Assembly: GCF_027627575.1 (NCBI RefSeq)
Contig: NZ_CP114065.1
Location: forward strand, 4,774,001-4,838,000
Direction of reading: 5' to 3'
Length of the DNA stretch: 64,000 nt
Source of the DNA: Kribbella sp. CA-293567
GTDB taxonomy: Bacteria > Actinomycetota > Actinomycetes > Propionibacteriales > Kribbellaceae
Notes under the pieces: model-generated
What the model saw: the letters and a program-made list of their open reading frames with translations, nothing else
Database searches by the model: none
Told to the model about the DNA's origin: nothing
Program-made: the position numbers and the translations under genes
In this document: positions 33,346 to 41,156 of the stretch, piece after piece
How the letters are laid out: each line of letters starts with the position of its first letter
Numbering within the stretch: the stretch's first letter is position 1

Positions 33346-35136
33346 ATGCGCGAGTACACCACCCCTGCCGTGATCGAGCCACCGACCACCGGCGGCTTGA
33401 GCGATCCTGTCTGGGCGAACGCGTCCTCCCATCCTGACACCCCCGTGTTCAGCCGGCGGGTCGAGGGCGGCTGGCTGGACATCACGGCGGCCGAGTTCGC
33501 TCACCAGGTGAGCGGGGTGGCGAAGGGCCTGATCGCGGCCGGGGTGAAGCACGGCGAGCGGGTCGCGCTGCTGAGCGCCACGCGGTACGAGTGGACGTTG
33601 ATCGACTACGCGATCTGGAGTATCGGCGCGGCCACCGTGCCGATCTACGAGACCTCGTCGGCCTCGCAGATCCAGTGGATCCTGACCGACTCCGAGGCGG
33701 TCGTGGCGGTCGTCGAGAACGCCGCGCACGGCGCTGTCGTCGAGTCCGCCAGGGCCGAGGCGCCGGCGCTGCAGGAGGTCTGGCAGCTCGAGTCGGGGGC
33801 CGTCGAGCAGCTCACGGTGCTCGGCCAGGACATCTCCGACGCCGAGCTGGACAAGCGGCGTACGGCGGTCGTGCCCGGTGACCTGGCGACGCTGATCTAC
33901 ACCTCCGGCACCACCGGCCGGCCGAAGGGCTGCAAGATCAGCCACGCCAGCTTCATGGACGAACTCGGTACCGCGACGAAGGTGCTGCCGGACCTGTTCC
34001 GGCTGGAGGGCGCGTCGACGCTGCTGTTCCTGCCGCTGGCGCACGTGTTCGCGCGGATCATCCAGGTCGGCTGCGTGATGATGCGGGTCAAGGTCGGGCA
34101 CACCGCCGACGTGAAGAACCTGGTGGCCGACCTCGGGGAGTTCAAGCCGACCTTCATCCTGAGTGTGCCGCGGGTGTTCGAGAAGGTGTTCAACACCGCC
34201 AGCCAGACCGCGCACGCGGCCGGCAAGGGCAAGATCTTCGACGCCGCGGCCGCGACCGCGATCGCCTACTCGGAGGCGCAGGACAAGGGCGGACCGGGCC
34301 TCGGACTCAAGGCCAAGCACGCGTTGTTCGACAAGCTCGTCTACGGCAAGCTCCGCGCGGTACTCGGTGGCGAGGTCGACTACGCGGTCTCCGGCGGCGC
34401 GCCACTGGGTGACCGGCTCGGTCACTTCTTCCGCGGGATCGGCGTACCGGTGCTGGAGGGCTACGGCCTGACCGAGACGACGGCCGCCGTCGCCGTGAAC
34501 CTGCCGAACGACATCCGGGTGGGGACCGTCGGCCGGCCGCTGCCCGGGGTGACGGTCGCCGTCGCCGACGACGGTGAGCTGTGCTTCAAGGGTGGCCAGG
34601 TGATGCTCGGCTACTGGAAGAACGACGAGGCCACCGCGGCGGCGATCGACCCGGACGGCTGGTTCCACACCGGCGATCTGGGCGAGTTCGACGCGGACGG
34701 CTTCATCAGGATCACCGGCCGCAAGAAGGAGATCCTGGTGACGGCCGGCGGCAAGAACGTCGCTCCCGCCGTCCTGGAGGACCGGATCCGGCTGCACCCG
34801 CTGGTCAGCCAGTGCATGGTCGTCGGCGACGGCAAGCCGTTCATCGCGGCGCTGGTGACGATCGACCCGGAGACCATCGGCGCCTGGGCCACCAAGCACG
34901 GCAAGCCCAACGAGATGTCGTCCCTGGCCACCGACCAGGACCTGATCGCCGAGGTGCAGAGCGCGATCGACGAGGCCAACACGGCGGTCTCGAAGGCCGA
35001 GGAGATCAAGAAGTTCCGGATCCTGGAGCACGACTGGACCCAGGAGAACGGCGAGCTCTCCCTCAAGCTCTCACTGCGCCGCCACATCGTGATGGAGAAG
35101 CACGTGGCCGACGTCGAATCGCTCTACAGCAAGTAG
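33346..35136 (+). CDS. fadD: Long-chain fatty acid-CoA ligase
   Basis: AMP-forming acyl-CoA synthetase of 596 aa. The P-loop-like motif is YTSGTTGRPKGCKISH near residue 185, the adenylate motif GYGLTETTAAV is near 370, and GWFHTGDLGEFD and RITGRKKEILVTAGGKNV supply the hinge Asp and C-terminal domain. Length and wording match the FadD15-like long-chain ligases of actinobacteria, which activate fatty acids for lipid synthesis or degradation. A GAGGAGACGCCG ribosome-binding site precedes ATG. It is divergent from the SRPBCC gene. Confidence 0.94.
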   Translation: MREYTTPAVIEPPTTGGLSDPVWANASSHPDTPVFSRRVEGGWLDITAAEFAHQVSGVAKGLIAAGVKHGERVALLSATRYEWTLIDYAIWSIGAATVPIYETSSASQIQWILTDSEAVVAVVENAAHGAVVESARAEAPALQEVWQLESGAVEQLTVLGQDISDAELDKRRTAVVPGDLATLIYTSGTTGRPKGCKISHASFMDELGTATKVLPDLFRLEGASTLLFLPLAHVFARIIQVGCVMMRVKVGHTADVKNLVADLGEFKPTFILSVPRVFEKVFNTASQTAHAAGKGKIFDAAAATAIAYSEAQDKGGPGLGLKAKHALFDKLVYGKLRAVLGGEVDYAVSGGAPLGDRLGHFFRGIGVPVLEGYGLTETTAAVAVNLPNDIRVGTVGRPLPGVTVAVADDGELCFKGGQVMLGYWKNDEATAAAIDPDGWFHTGDLGEFDADGFIRITGRKKEILVTAGGKNVAPAVLEDRIRLHPLVSQCMVVGDGKPFIAALVTIDPETIGAWATKHGKPNEMSSLATDQDLIAEVQSAIDEANTAVSKAEEIKKFRILEHDWTQENGELSLKLSLRRHIVMEKHVADVESLYSK

Positions 35137-35170
35137 CCGAACCGGACGTCGGCAGGCCGAACCGCTGTAG

Positions 35171-36046
35171 TCAAAGGGGTTTCAGGAAGCGCGTGATGGT
35201 GCTGATGCGGTCGCCGCTGACGGTCAGGACGAGTTGGCCGGTGTCCGTGCGGTGCGAACCGTTCACGAAGTAGCAGCTGTACGCCGGGTGCAGGTTGGCG
35301 CCGGCGGGCTCCAGGACCAGGGTTGAGATGCGGGCGGAGGCGCTCGCTTCTAGGAACGCGGCGATCGCCGAAGGACCGACGTACTCGTGCGGAGCAGGTG
35401 GCATGGCCAGCCAGGCGTCGTCGGTGAGCAGGGTGGTGATGGTCGCGATGTCGTCGGCCATGAAGGCTTCGGCGAAGCGCTCGGCGACCCGGCGTTCGGT
35501 TTTGGCGTCGCGAGGTGCCGCGGGGGTGCGGACCGAGGCGCGGGCTCGTTGCAGAGCGCCTTTGACTGCGGTCGGGGTGGTGTCGAGCAGATCGGCAGCC
35601 TCGGCGACGGGGAAGTCGAGGACCTCGACCAGGATCAGCGCGGCGGCCTGGCGTGGGGGCATCCGCTGCAGCGCGGTGATGAAGGCGAGCTGGATCGTCT
35701 CCCGCCGGACGAGCAGCTCGTCCAGCAGCGCATCGGGGTACGGCTGGAGCCAGGTGACGTCGCCGCGACGCGAGGGTTCGGGTGGTTCGAAGGGTGGCAA
35801 CGGTTCGGCGGGCGGGCGGCGTTTGCCGTCGCGGATGGCGTTGAGGCAACGGTTGGTAGCGATCCGGTAGAGCCACGTGCGCAGCGACGCGCGGCCCTTG
35901 AACGAGTCGAGGCCGCGCCAGGCGGCCAGCAGGATCTCCTGCAGTACGTCGTCCGCGTCGGTGACCGAGCCGAGCATGCGATAGCAGTGCAGGTGCAACT
36001 CGCGCCGGTACGGTTCGACCAGTTCCTCGTAGGTCTGCTCCCCCAT
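35171..36046 (-). CDS. ECF RNA polymerase sigma factor with C-terminal SnoaL-like domain
   Basis: Sigma-70 family factor of 291 aa. Region 2 (residues about 10-75) has LHCYRMLGSVTDADDVLQEILLAAWRG and LRTWLYRIATNRCLNAI. A linker with WLQPYPDALLDELL is typical of the SigX5/TIGR02960 group. Region 4 contains MPPRQAAALILVEVLDFPVAEAADLL. The last 110 residues form an NTF2/SnoaL-like domain that in such factors modulates activity in place of a separate anti-sigma factor. ATG 36046 is preferred over the much longer open frame. It is divergent from a stand-alone NTF2-like gene 57 bases away. Confidence 0.9.
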   Translation of the reverse strand: MGEQTYEELVEPYRRELHLHCYRMLGSVTDADDVLQEILLAAWRGLDSFKGRASLRTWLYRIATNRCLNAIRDGKRRPPAEPLPPFEPPEPSRRGDVTWLQPYPDALLDELLVRRETIQLAFITALQRMPPRQAAALILVEVLDFPVAEAADLLDTTPTAVKGALQRARASVRTPAAPRDAKTERRVAERFAEAFMADDIATITTLLTDDAWLAMPPAPHEYVGPSAIAAFLEASASARISTLVLEPAGANLHPAYSCYFVNGSHRTDTGQLVLTVSGDRISTITRFLKPL

Positions 36047-36103
36047 CGCCACATCGTGCCAGCCGACCGTTCCGATCGGCGGCCGCGCGGTGTCTACCCG
36101 AGC

Positions 36104-36472
36104 ATGACGAAACCACTCGATGTCGTGCTCGCCTACCACCAGGCCTGGACCACCCAGGACTTCGACCGCGCGATGACCTATCTCGCCGCCGATCTCGTCT
36201 GCCACGCGCCGGCGGGCCGGCTGGAAGGCGCCGAGGCGTTCCGGGCGTTCATGGAACCGTTCTCGCGGATCCTGATCAGCTCGCGAATCATCGGGGCCTT
36301 CGGCGACGAGACCGCCGCGATGCTGATCTACGACACCAGCACCCACCCGGTCGCCGACGCCCCCGGCGCCGAGTTCCACACCGTGCGCGACGGGAAGATC
36401 GCCGAACTGCGCATCATTTTCGACCGCCTGCCCTTCGAGCAGGCCAGGGCCGTACACAGCGACAGGCAGTAG
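36104..36472 (+). CDS. NTF2-like/SnoaL family protein
   Basis: Single-domain protein of 122 aa with the NTF2-like pattern VVLAYHQAWTTQDFDRAMTYLAADLVCHAP at the start and a C-terminal sheet ending FHTVRDGKIAELRIIFDRLPF. Family members are small-molecule isomerases, hydrolases or binding proteins. It is divergent from an ECF sigma factor carrying a similar fused domain, so a shared ligand or regulation by that factor is plausible. Its last codons form the left arm of a large palindrome that ends downstream. No ribosome-binding site is obvious. Confidence 0.8.
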   Translation: MTKPLDVVLAYHQAWTTQDFDRAMTYLAADLVCHAPAGRLEGAEAFRAFMEPFSRILISSRIIGAFGDETAAMLIYDTSTHPVADAPGAEFHTVRDGKIAELRIIFDRLPFEQARAVHSDRQ

Positions 36473-36550
36473 TCCACGCGGTGCCGGGTCGCCGAGCGCG
36501 CTTGCCGCTCAGCGACCCGGCCGGACAGCGACTACTGCCTGTCGTTGTGT
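36454..36550 (+). terminator. Three-tier palindrome after the NTF2-like gene
   Basis: The outer arms are 21 bp (36454-36474 and 36530-36550) with one difference, which is G-U in plus-strand RNA. The middle arms are gccgggtcgc (36483-36492) and gcgacccggc (36512-36521), and the inner arms gagcg and cgctc (36494-36498, 36506-36510) enclose a 7-base loop. The left arm includes the final codons and stop of the NTF2-like gene. It is much larger than an ordinary terminator and lacks a U-tract. Confidence 0.6.
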
Positions 36551-36670
36551 CCGGTCACTCAGCGGCTCAGAAACTGGTCGAAAAAGTGCTCAGTTGATGA
36601 GCACTTCTGGGTCGCATGATGGTGTCAACGAGGTGGACGACCACCCCGACACCGACCCAGGGAGTACCCG

Positions 36671-37102
36671 ATGTTCCGCGGATTCGCCACCATCAGCTTC
36701 TACGCCGACGACCTCGCCGCAGCCCGCGACTGGTACGCCGAACTGCTCGGCCAGCAGGCGTACTTCGCGTTCCCGCCCGCGCCCGCCCCGCCGGCGTACC
36801 TGGAGTTCCGGGTCGGCGACGACGCCGACGAACTCGGCTTCATCGACCGCAAGTACGCCCCGCCCGGCGCCTCCAACGCCCCCGGCGGCGCGGTGATGCA
36901 CTGGCACGTCGACGACCTCGCCGGCACCTTCGAGAAACTGCTTGCGATGGGCGCCAAGGAGTACCAGCCCATCACGAAGCACAGCGACAGCGACTTCACC
37001 ACCGCCTCGGTCGTCGACCCCTTCGGCAACGTCCTCGGCATCATGCACAACCCGCACTACCTGGAGATCCTCGAAGCCCGCGCGACTTCCCAAGCAAGCT
37101 GA
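36671..37102 (+). CDS. VOC family protein
   Basis: Glyoxalase-fold protein of 143 aa. The first module starts ATISFYADDLAAARDWYAELLGQ, the middle contains AVMHWHVDDLAGTFEKLLAMGA with a candidate metal-binding His, and the end is SVVDPFGNVLGIMHNPHYLEIL. It might be a resistance-type binding protein or a lyase or dioxygenase, and sequence alone does not decide. An AGGGAGTACCCG ribosome-binding site precedes ATG. It lies downstream of the large palindrome, so it is probably transcribed separately from the NTF2-like gene. Confidence 0.87.
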   Translation: MFRGFATISFYADDLAAARDWYAELLGQQAYFAFPPAPAPPAYLEFRVGDDADELGFIDRKYAPPGASNAPGGAVMHWHVDDLAGTFEKLLAMGAKEYQPITKHSDSDFTTASVVDPFGNVLGIMHNPHYLEILEARATSQAS

Positions 37103-37224
37103 CGCAGCATGCCCGCGTCCGCCTGCTGAATCTCCGCCTCGACGCCATGTAATGGGTGTGACATGGTTATGCCCATGTACAGGTTCCCGGTCGTCACGGT
37201 CGGGTGAAGTGGGTGGGAGGTGGC

Positions 37225-38259
37225 ATGGGGATGGCGCAGGATGCTGCTCGGACCAAGTCCGTCGGGCTCGGGTTCGCTGTGTTCTCGGCGATCACTTTCG
37301 GCGGATCGGGGCCGTTCGCGAAGGCGTTGATCGGTGCCGGGATGTCGCCTCAACAGGCTGCCTGGCTGCGGATTCTCGGCGCTGCCGCCCTGCTCGTTCC
37401 GTTGGTGCTGATCTTCCGTGGCCGTTCCGGGCTGCGCTCCGCCCGGGCCAGCTGGCCGCAACTGGTGCTCTACGGCCTGACCGGGATCGCAGGCTGCCAG
37501 ACGCTGTTCTTCATCGCTGCCAGCCGGCTGCCGGTCGGCATCGCGATCCTGCTCGAGTTCAGCGGTCCGGTGCTCGTCGTCGGGTGGCTCAAGTTCGGCC
37601 GCAAGGTGGCCGTACCGAAATCGGCCGCGCTCGGCGTCGTCATCGCGCTCGCCGGTCTGGCCGTGGTGGTGGAGATCTGGTCGGGGCTCCAGCTCGACCT
37701 GATCGGCCTGCTCGCCGGGCTGGGCGCGGCGGCCTGCCAGGCGACGTACTTCATCCTGATCGACAAGCTCACCGGCCTGGCCGATCCGCTGGTGATGACC
37801 GCGGCCGGCAGCGTCGTCGGCGCGCTCGTGCTGACCGCGATCTCCGCGCCCTGGTCGATGCCCTGGCACACGCTGACCGACACCATCGCGATCGGCGAGC
37901 GATCCGCGCCGGGCTGGATCTTCGCGACCTGGCTGATCGTGGTCAGCACCGTGGTCGCCTACCTGGCCGGCGCGGCCGCGGTGCAGCGGCTGTCGGCGGC
38001 CGTCGGCGGTGCGGTCGCGTACGTCGAGGTGGTGGCGGCGAGCGTCTTCGCGCTGCTGCTGCTCAACGAGAAGCTCGACACCAACCAGATCATCGGCGGC
38101 GTGATCGTGCTGCTCGGCGCCTTCGTGGCGCAGTCGTCCGTCGGCAAGGTCTCACCGCCGGCCATCCCCGACGATGATCGGCCACCGACCGTGGATGATG
38201 AACTTCATGGACTCGATCGCGGTGACATCGTCGGGGCATCTCCGGGGCACGACCACTGA
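37225..38259 (+). CDS. EamA/DMT family transporter
   Basis: Inner-membrane exporter of about 344 aa with ten predicted helices in two EamA repeats (AVFSAITFGGSGPFAKALIGAG and GLLAGLGAAACQATYFILIDKL). A proline- and acid-rich cytoplasmic tail of about 40 residues follows the last helix and overlaps the next gene. ATG 37225 follows GGGAGGTGGC closely, and ATG 37231 is an alternative with wider spacing. It is RhtA/threonine-exporter-like in general layout, but the substrate is not known. Confidence 0.86.
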   Translation: MGMAQDAARTKSVGLGFAVFSAITFGGSGPFAKALIGAGMSPQQAAWLRILGAAALLVPLVLIFRGRSGLRSARASWPQLVLYGLTGIAGCQTLFFIAASRLPVGIAILLEFSGPVLVVGWLKFGRKVAVPKSAALGVVIALAGLAVVVEIWSGLQLDLIGLLAGLGAAACQATYFILIDKLTGLADPLVMTAAGSVVGALVLTAISAPWSMPWHTLTDTIAIGERSAPGWIFATWLIVVSTVVAYLAGAAAVQRLSAAVGGAVAYVEVVAASVFALLLLNEKLDTNQIIGGVIVLLGAFVAQSSVGKVSPPAIPDDDRPPTVDDELHGLDRGDIVGASPGHDH

Positions 38260-39694
38260 CGGGATCACTGCCTACCTGGGCATCCCGTACGCCGCCGACC
38301 CGGCCGGCCCCAAGGCCTTCCAGGCACCCGAGCCCGCGCCGGCCTGGGACGGCGTACGGGATGCGACGGCACTCGGTGCGACCGCGCCGCAACCTCCCTA
38401 CGAGCGGCCGTACGACGTACTGCTGACCAACCCGCTGACGCCGGGCGCGGCGTTCCTCAACCTCAACGTGTGGACGCCGGGCGGCTCCGGCTTGCCCGTA
38501 CTGGTCTGGCTGCACGGCGGCGCCTTCCGCAACGGCTCGAACGCGACCCCGGCGTACGACGGAACCGCCTTCGCGCGGGACGGCGTGATCCTGGTGAGCG
38601 TCAACTACCGGCTCGGCGTCCAGGGCTTCGGCGTGATCGAGGACGCGCCGAGCAACCGCGGACTGCTCGACCAGTTGGCCGCGCTGCGCTGGGTGCAGGA
38701 CAACATCGCGGCCTTCGGCGGTGACCCGGGTCGCGTGACGATCGCCGGGCAGTCGGCCGGCGGGATGAGTGTCGCGACGCTGATGTCGATCCCTTCCGCG
38801 CAAGGGCTTTTCCAGCGCGCGATCGTGCAGAGCGGATCAGCGGCGGCCACCGCGCTCGCGGCCGACGGCGCGGTGGTGACCGCCGAGGTGGCGAAGCGGC
38901 TCGGGGTGGCGTCGTCCGTGGCCGGGTTCTCCGGTGTGGCGATCGACGACCTGATCGCGGCCCAACGGGTGGTCGCGCTGGAACTGCGGCAGAACCCGGA
39001 TCCGGCCCGCTGGGGCGCGACCGTGATCAGCGCGGGCGGCGGCATCATGCCGTTCTTCCCGGTGATCGACGGTGAGCTGATCCACGAGCGGCCGATCGAC
39101 GCGATCGCGGCCGGCGCCGCCGCGGGAGTCGACCTGCTGACCGGCGCCACGACCGAGGAGATGCGGCTCTTCTCCATCCCCTCCGGCATGGCCGCCGCGA
39201 TCACCGCCGAGGCACTGCCGGTGCTGCTCGGCCAACAAGGTGTGCCGCCGGCGATCGTCGCGGCGTACGTCGCGAACCGCCCCGGCCTGACACCGGGTGA
39301 GGTCTTCGGCGACATCGTGGGCGACACGTTCTTCACGTTGCCGACCCTTCGGCTCGCCGCCGCCCAGCGGAGACACGCGACGGCGTACCTGTACGAGTTC
39401 GACTGGAAGTCCCCGCTGGCCGGGCTGGGGGCGTGTCACGCGCTGGAACTGCCGTTCGTGTTCGACACGCTCGCGACCGCGACCTCACCCCTGTACGGCG
39501 AAGCGCCGCCGCAGCGGGTGGCCGACCAGATGCACGCGGCCTGGGTCGCCTTCGCCACCACGGGCCGGCCGGGCTGGCCGCCGTACGACGCGACCACCCG
39601 GCCGGTGATGACCTTCACCCACCCGGATTCCCTGCTGGTCGAGGATCCGCGTGCCGCGGAGCTCGCGTTGTGGGGTCACCCCACCAGCGACTGA
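38207..39694 (+). CDS. Type B carboxylesterase
   Basis: Carboxylesterase of about 495 aa. The family N-terminus SGHLRGTTTDGITAYLGIPYAADP, the oxyanion motif WLHGGAF and the nucleophile motif AGQSAGGMS are present. Catalytic Glu is likely in GATTEEMRLF and His in GACHALELPFVFD. There is no signal peptide, so it is cytoplasmic. Starts at 38174, 38195, 38198 or 38207 are all in frame; 38207 fits homology, and any choice overlaps the EamA tail by 53-86 bases. It converges on the synthetase-like gene with a 19-base overlap. It may de-esterify xenobiotics or antibiotics. Confidence 0.9.
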   Translation: MDSIAVTSSGHLRGTTTDGITAYLGIPYAADPAGPKAFQAPEPAPAWDGVRDATALGATAPQPPYERPYDVLLTNPLTPGAAFLNLNVWTPGGSGLPVLVWLHGGAFRNGSNATPAYDGTAFARDGVILVSVNYRLGVQGFGVIEDAPSNRGLLDQLAALRWVQDNIAAFGGDPGRVTIAGQSAGGMSVATLMSIPSAQGLFQRAIVQSGSAAATALAADGAVVTAEVAKRLGVASSVAGFSGVAIDDLIAAQRVVALELRQNPDPARWGATVISAGGGIMPFFPVIDGELIHERPIDAIAAGAAAGVDLLTGATTEEMRLFSIPSGMAAAITAEALPVLLGQQGVPPAIVAAYVANRPGLTPGEVFGDIVGDTFFTLPTLRLAAAQRRHATAYLYEFDWKSPLAGLGACHALELPFVFDTLATATSPLYGEAPPQRVADQMHAAWVAFATTGRPGWPPYDATTRPVMTFTHPDSLLVEDPRAAELALWGHPTSD

Positions 39695-40830
39695 ACGAGG
39701 TCACGCGGCAGGCCGTGCGTCTCGTGCAGGTACTCGAAGTCGCTTTCGTCGAGCGTCTTGTGGAACCTCTCGTGACTGAGGATCACGCGGCCCCGGTCCA
39801 GCAGATTACTGAACCGGATCTCCTCGTCGATCAGGATCCGGCGGACCAGGCTGAGCACCTCGCCCTGGTGGAAATGCCGGCTGGTGTGCTCGAACAGCTC
39901 CATCGGCAGGTCGGACAGCGTCCGGGTGTCGTCGGAGCGCCAGAGCAACGTCAGCACACGGCGGATCAGACGGCGCAGCACGTAGCCGCGGCCGGTGTTC
40001 GACGGGTGCACCCCGTCGCCGACGATCACCATGCTGGACCGCAGGTGGTCGATGACGATCCGCTCGTCCTGCTCGTCAAGCTTCCACAGCTCGGGCACGA
40101 TCCGCGTCCAGGGCTCGAACAGCTCCGTTTCGTAGACCGATTTCTTACCCTCCAGCAGCATCGCCAGCCGCTCCAGGCCGAGACCGGTGTCGATGTTTCG
40201 CTGCTGCAGCGGTTCGAGCGAGCCGTCCTCGTGCCGCCGGTAGCGCATCATCACGTGGTTCCAGACCTCGACCCAGCGGTCGTCGGTGGTCGGCGTGCCC
40301 TCGGGCTCGCCGTCGCCGGTCCAGACGAAGATCTCCGAGTCCGGGCCGCACGGTCCGGTCGGGCCGTTCGACCACCAGTTGTCGCCGGTGGTCAGCTCGA
40401 TCGGCAGCCCGATGCTCTGCCACGTCCGCAACGACTCCTGGTCGAGCGGAACCTGGTCGTCACCACCGAACACGGTGACCGACAGCTTGCCGGGTTCGAT
40501 CCCGAAGTGCTCGGTCAGCAGCTCGTACCCCCAGCGCAGCGTCTGTTCGCTGCCGTAGTCGCCGAGCGACCAGGAGCCGAGCATCTCGAACACGGTCAGG
40601 TGGGTCGGATCGCCCACCTCGTCCAGGTCGGTGGTGCGCAGACATCGCTGCACGCCGACCAGCCGGCGGCCGAGTGGATGCGGATCGCCTTCCAGATAAG
40701 GCGTCAGCGGATGCATCCCCGAGGTCGTGAACAGCACCGGGTCGCCCGGCCGCGGGATCAGCGAGGATCCCGTGGTGGGGATGTGCTTGCGCTGGGAGAA
40801 GAAGTCGACGAAGGTCTGGTCGATGGTCAT
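39676..40830 (-). CDS. Alanyl-tRNA synthetase catalytic-core protein (no editing domain)
   Basis: Protein of 384 aa that aligns with the first part of alanyl-tRNA synthetase and then stops. Core motifs are intact: GVQRCLRTTDLDEVGD (59-74), HLTVFEMLGSWSLGDY (77-92), NGPTGPCGPDSEIF (155-168), NIDTGLGLERLAMLLEG (212-228), and motif 3 TGRGYVLRRLIRR (279-291). It ends at a point matching about residue 385 of full-length enzymes, so it keeps the adenylation and tRNA-acceptor regions but lacks the editing and C-Ala domains. A short enzyme with relaxed proofreading, or one that alanylates another acceptor, is possible. AAGGACCACC precedes GTG 40833/ATG 40830. An Ala-codon leader and terminator lie upstream. 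Confidence 0.88.
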   Translation of the reverse strand: MTIDQTFVDFFSQRKHIPTTGSSLIPRPGDPVLFTTSGMHPLTPYLEGDPHPLGRRLVGVQRCLRTTDLDEVGDPTHLTVFEMLGSWSLGDYGSEQTLRWGYELLTEHFGIEPGKLSVTVFGGDDQVPLDQESLRTWQSIGLPIELTTGDNWWSNGPTGPCGPDSEIFVWTGDGEPEGTPTTDDRWVEVWNHVMMRYRRHEDGSLEPLQQRNIDTGLGLERLAMLLEGKKSVYETELFEPWTRIVPELWKLDEQDERIVIDHLRSSMVIVGDGVHPSNTGRGYVLRRLIRRVLTLLWRSDDTRTLSDLPMELFEHTSRHFHQGEVLSLVRRILIDEEIRFSNLLDRGRVILSHERFHKTLDESDFEYLHETHGLPRDLVQSLVG

Positions 40831-40878
40831 CACGGTGGTCCTTTGCAGTCGAAAGACCGGAAAGCGACCGAGCCGGGG

Positions 40879-40914
40879 CAACAAAAAACCGGCGGACCGT
40901 TTCCGGTCGCCGGT
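40879..40914 (-). terminator. Intrinsic terminator (attenuator) before the AlaRS-like gene
   Basis: On the minus strand accggcgaccg and cggtccgccggt form an 11-bp stem with a one-base bulge and a GAAA loop, followed directly by TTTTTT. It lies 15 bases after the leader-peptide stop and about 48 bases before the synthetase start, the expected place for an attenuator. Confidence 0.85.
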
Positions 40915-40929
40915 GGGGTGGAGCAGAGG

Positions 40930-40995
40930 TCAGGCAGCGGCAGCCGGAGAGCACGAAGCTCGTACGGCTACTGCGACGAAGGTCAGCTGCTGCAT
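40930..40995 (-). CDS. Ala-rich leader peptide ORF
   Basis: ORF of 21 codons starting ATG CAG CAG CTG and ending in proline followed by four alanines (GCT GCC GCT GCC) and TGA. Seven of its 21 residues are Ala, and the Ala run sits just before the stop and the terminator. Such leaders normally sense charged tRNA through ribosome stalling, so this one would sense Ala-tRNA and control the AlaRS-like gene. A TATTCT hexamer ends 6 bases before ATG, so the transcript may be leaderless. A stem between 40966-40974 and 40938-40946 could be the 1:2 structure. An antiterminator was not identified by eye. Confidence 0.7.
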   Translation of the reverse strand: MQQLTFVAVAVRASCSPAAAA

Positions 40996-41001
40996 GACCA
41001 C

Positions 41002-41028
41002 AGAATACACACGCGGTGCGCAGGGCAA
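41002..41028 (-). promoter_or_regulatory. Promoter of the leader and AlaRS-like transcript
   Basis: On the minus strand TATTCT (41007-41002) lies 6 bases before the leader ATG, and TTGCCC (41028-41023) is 15 bp further upstream. The spacing is short, so the -35 is uncertain. Confidence 0.45.
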
Positions 41029-41156
41029 CAGTGAGACCCGGACCGCCATCACGGACCAACCTCCCACAGAGGGAGCGAAAACGGCAGAGTCGAGCGTGGC
41101 GACGGCGAGTTTTCCGGGTGAGCCGACGGTTGGTGTGTGGTGGCGGTCCGGGCCGG

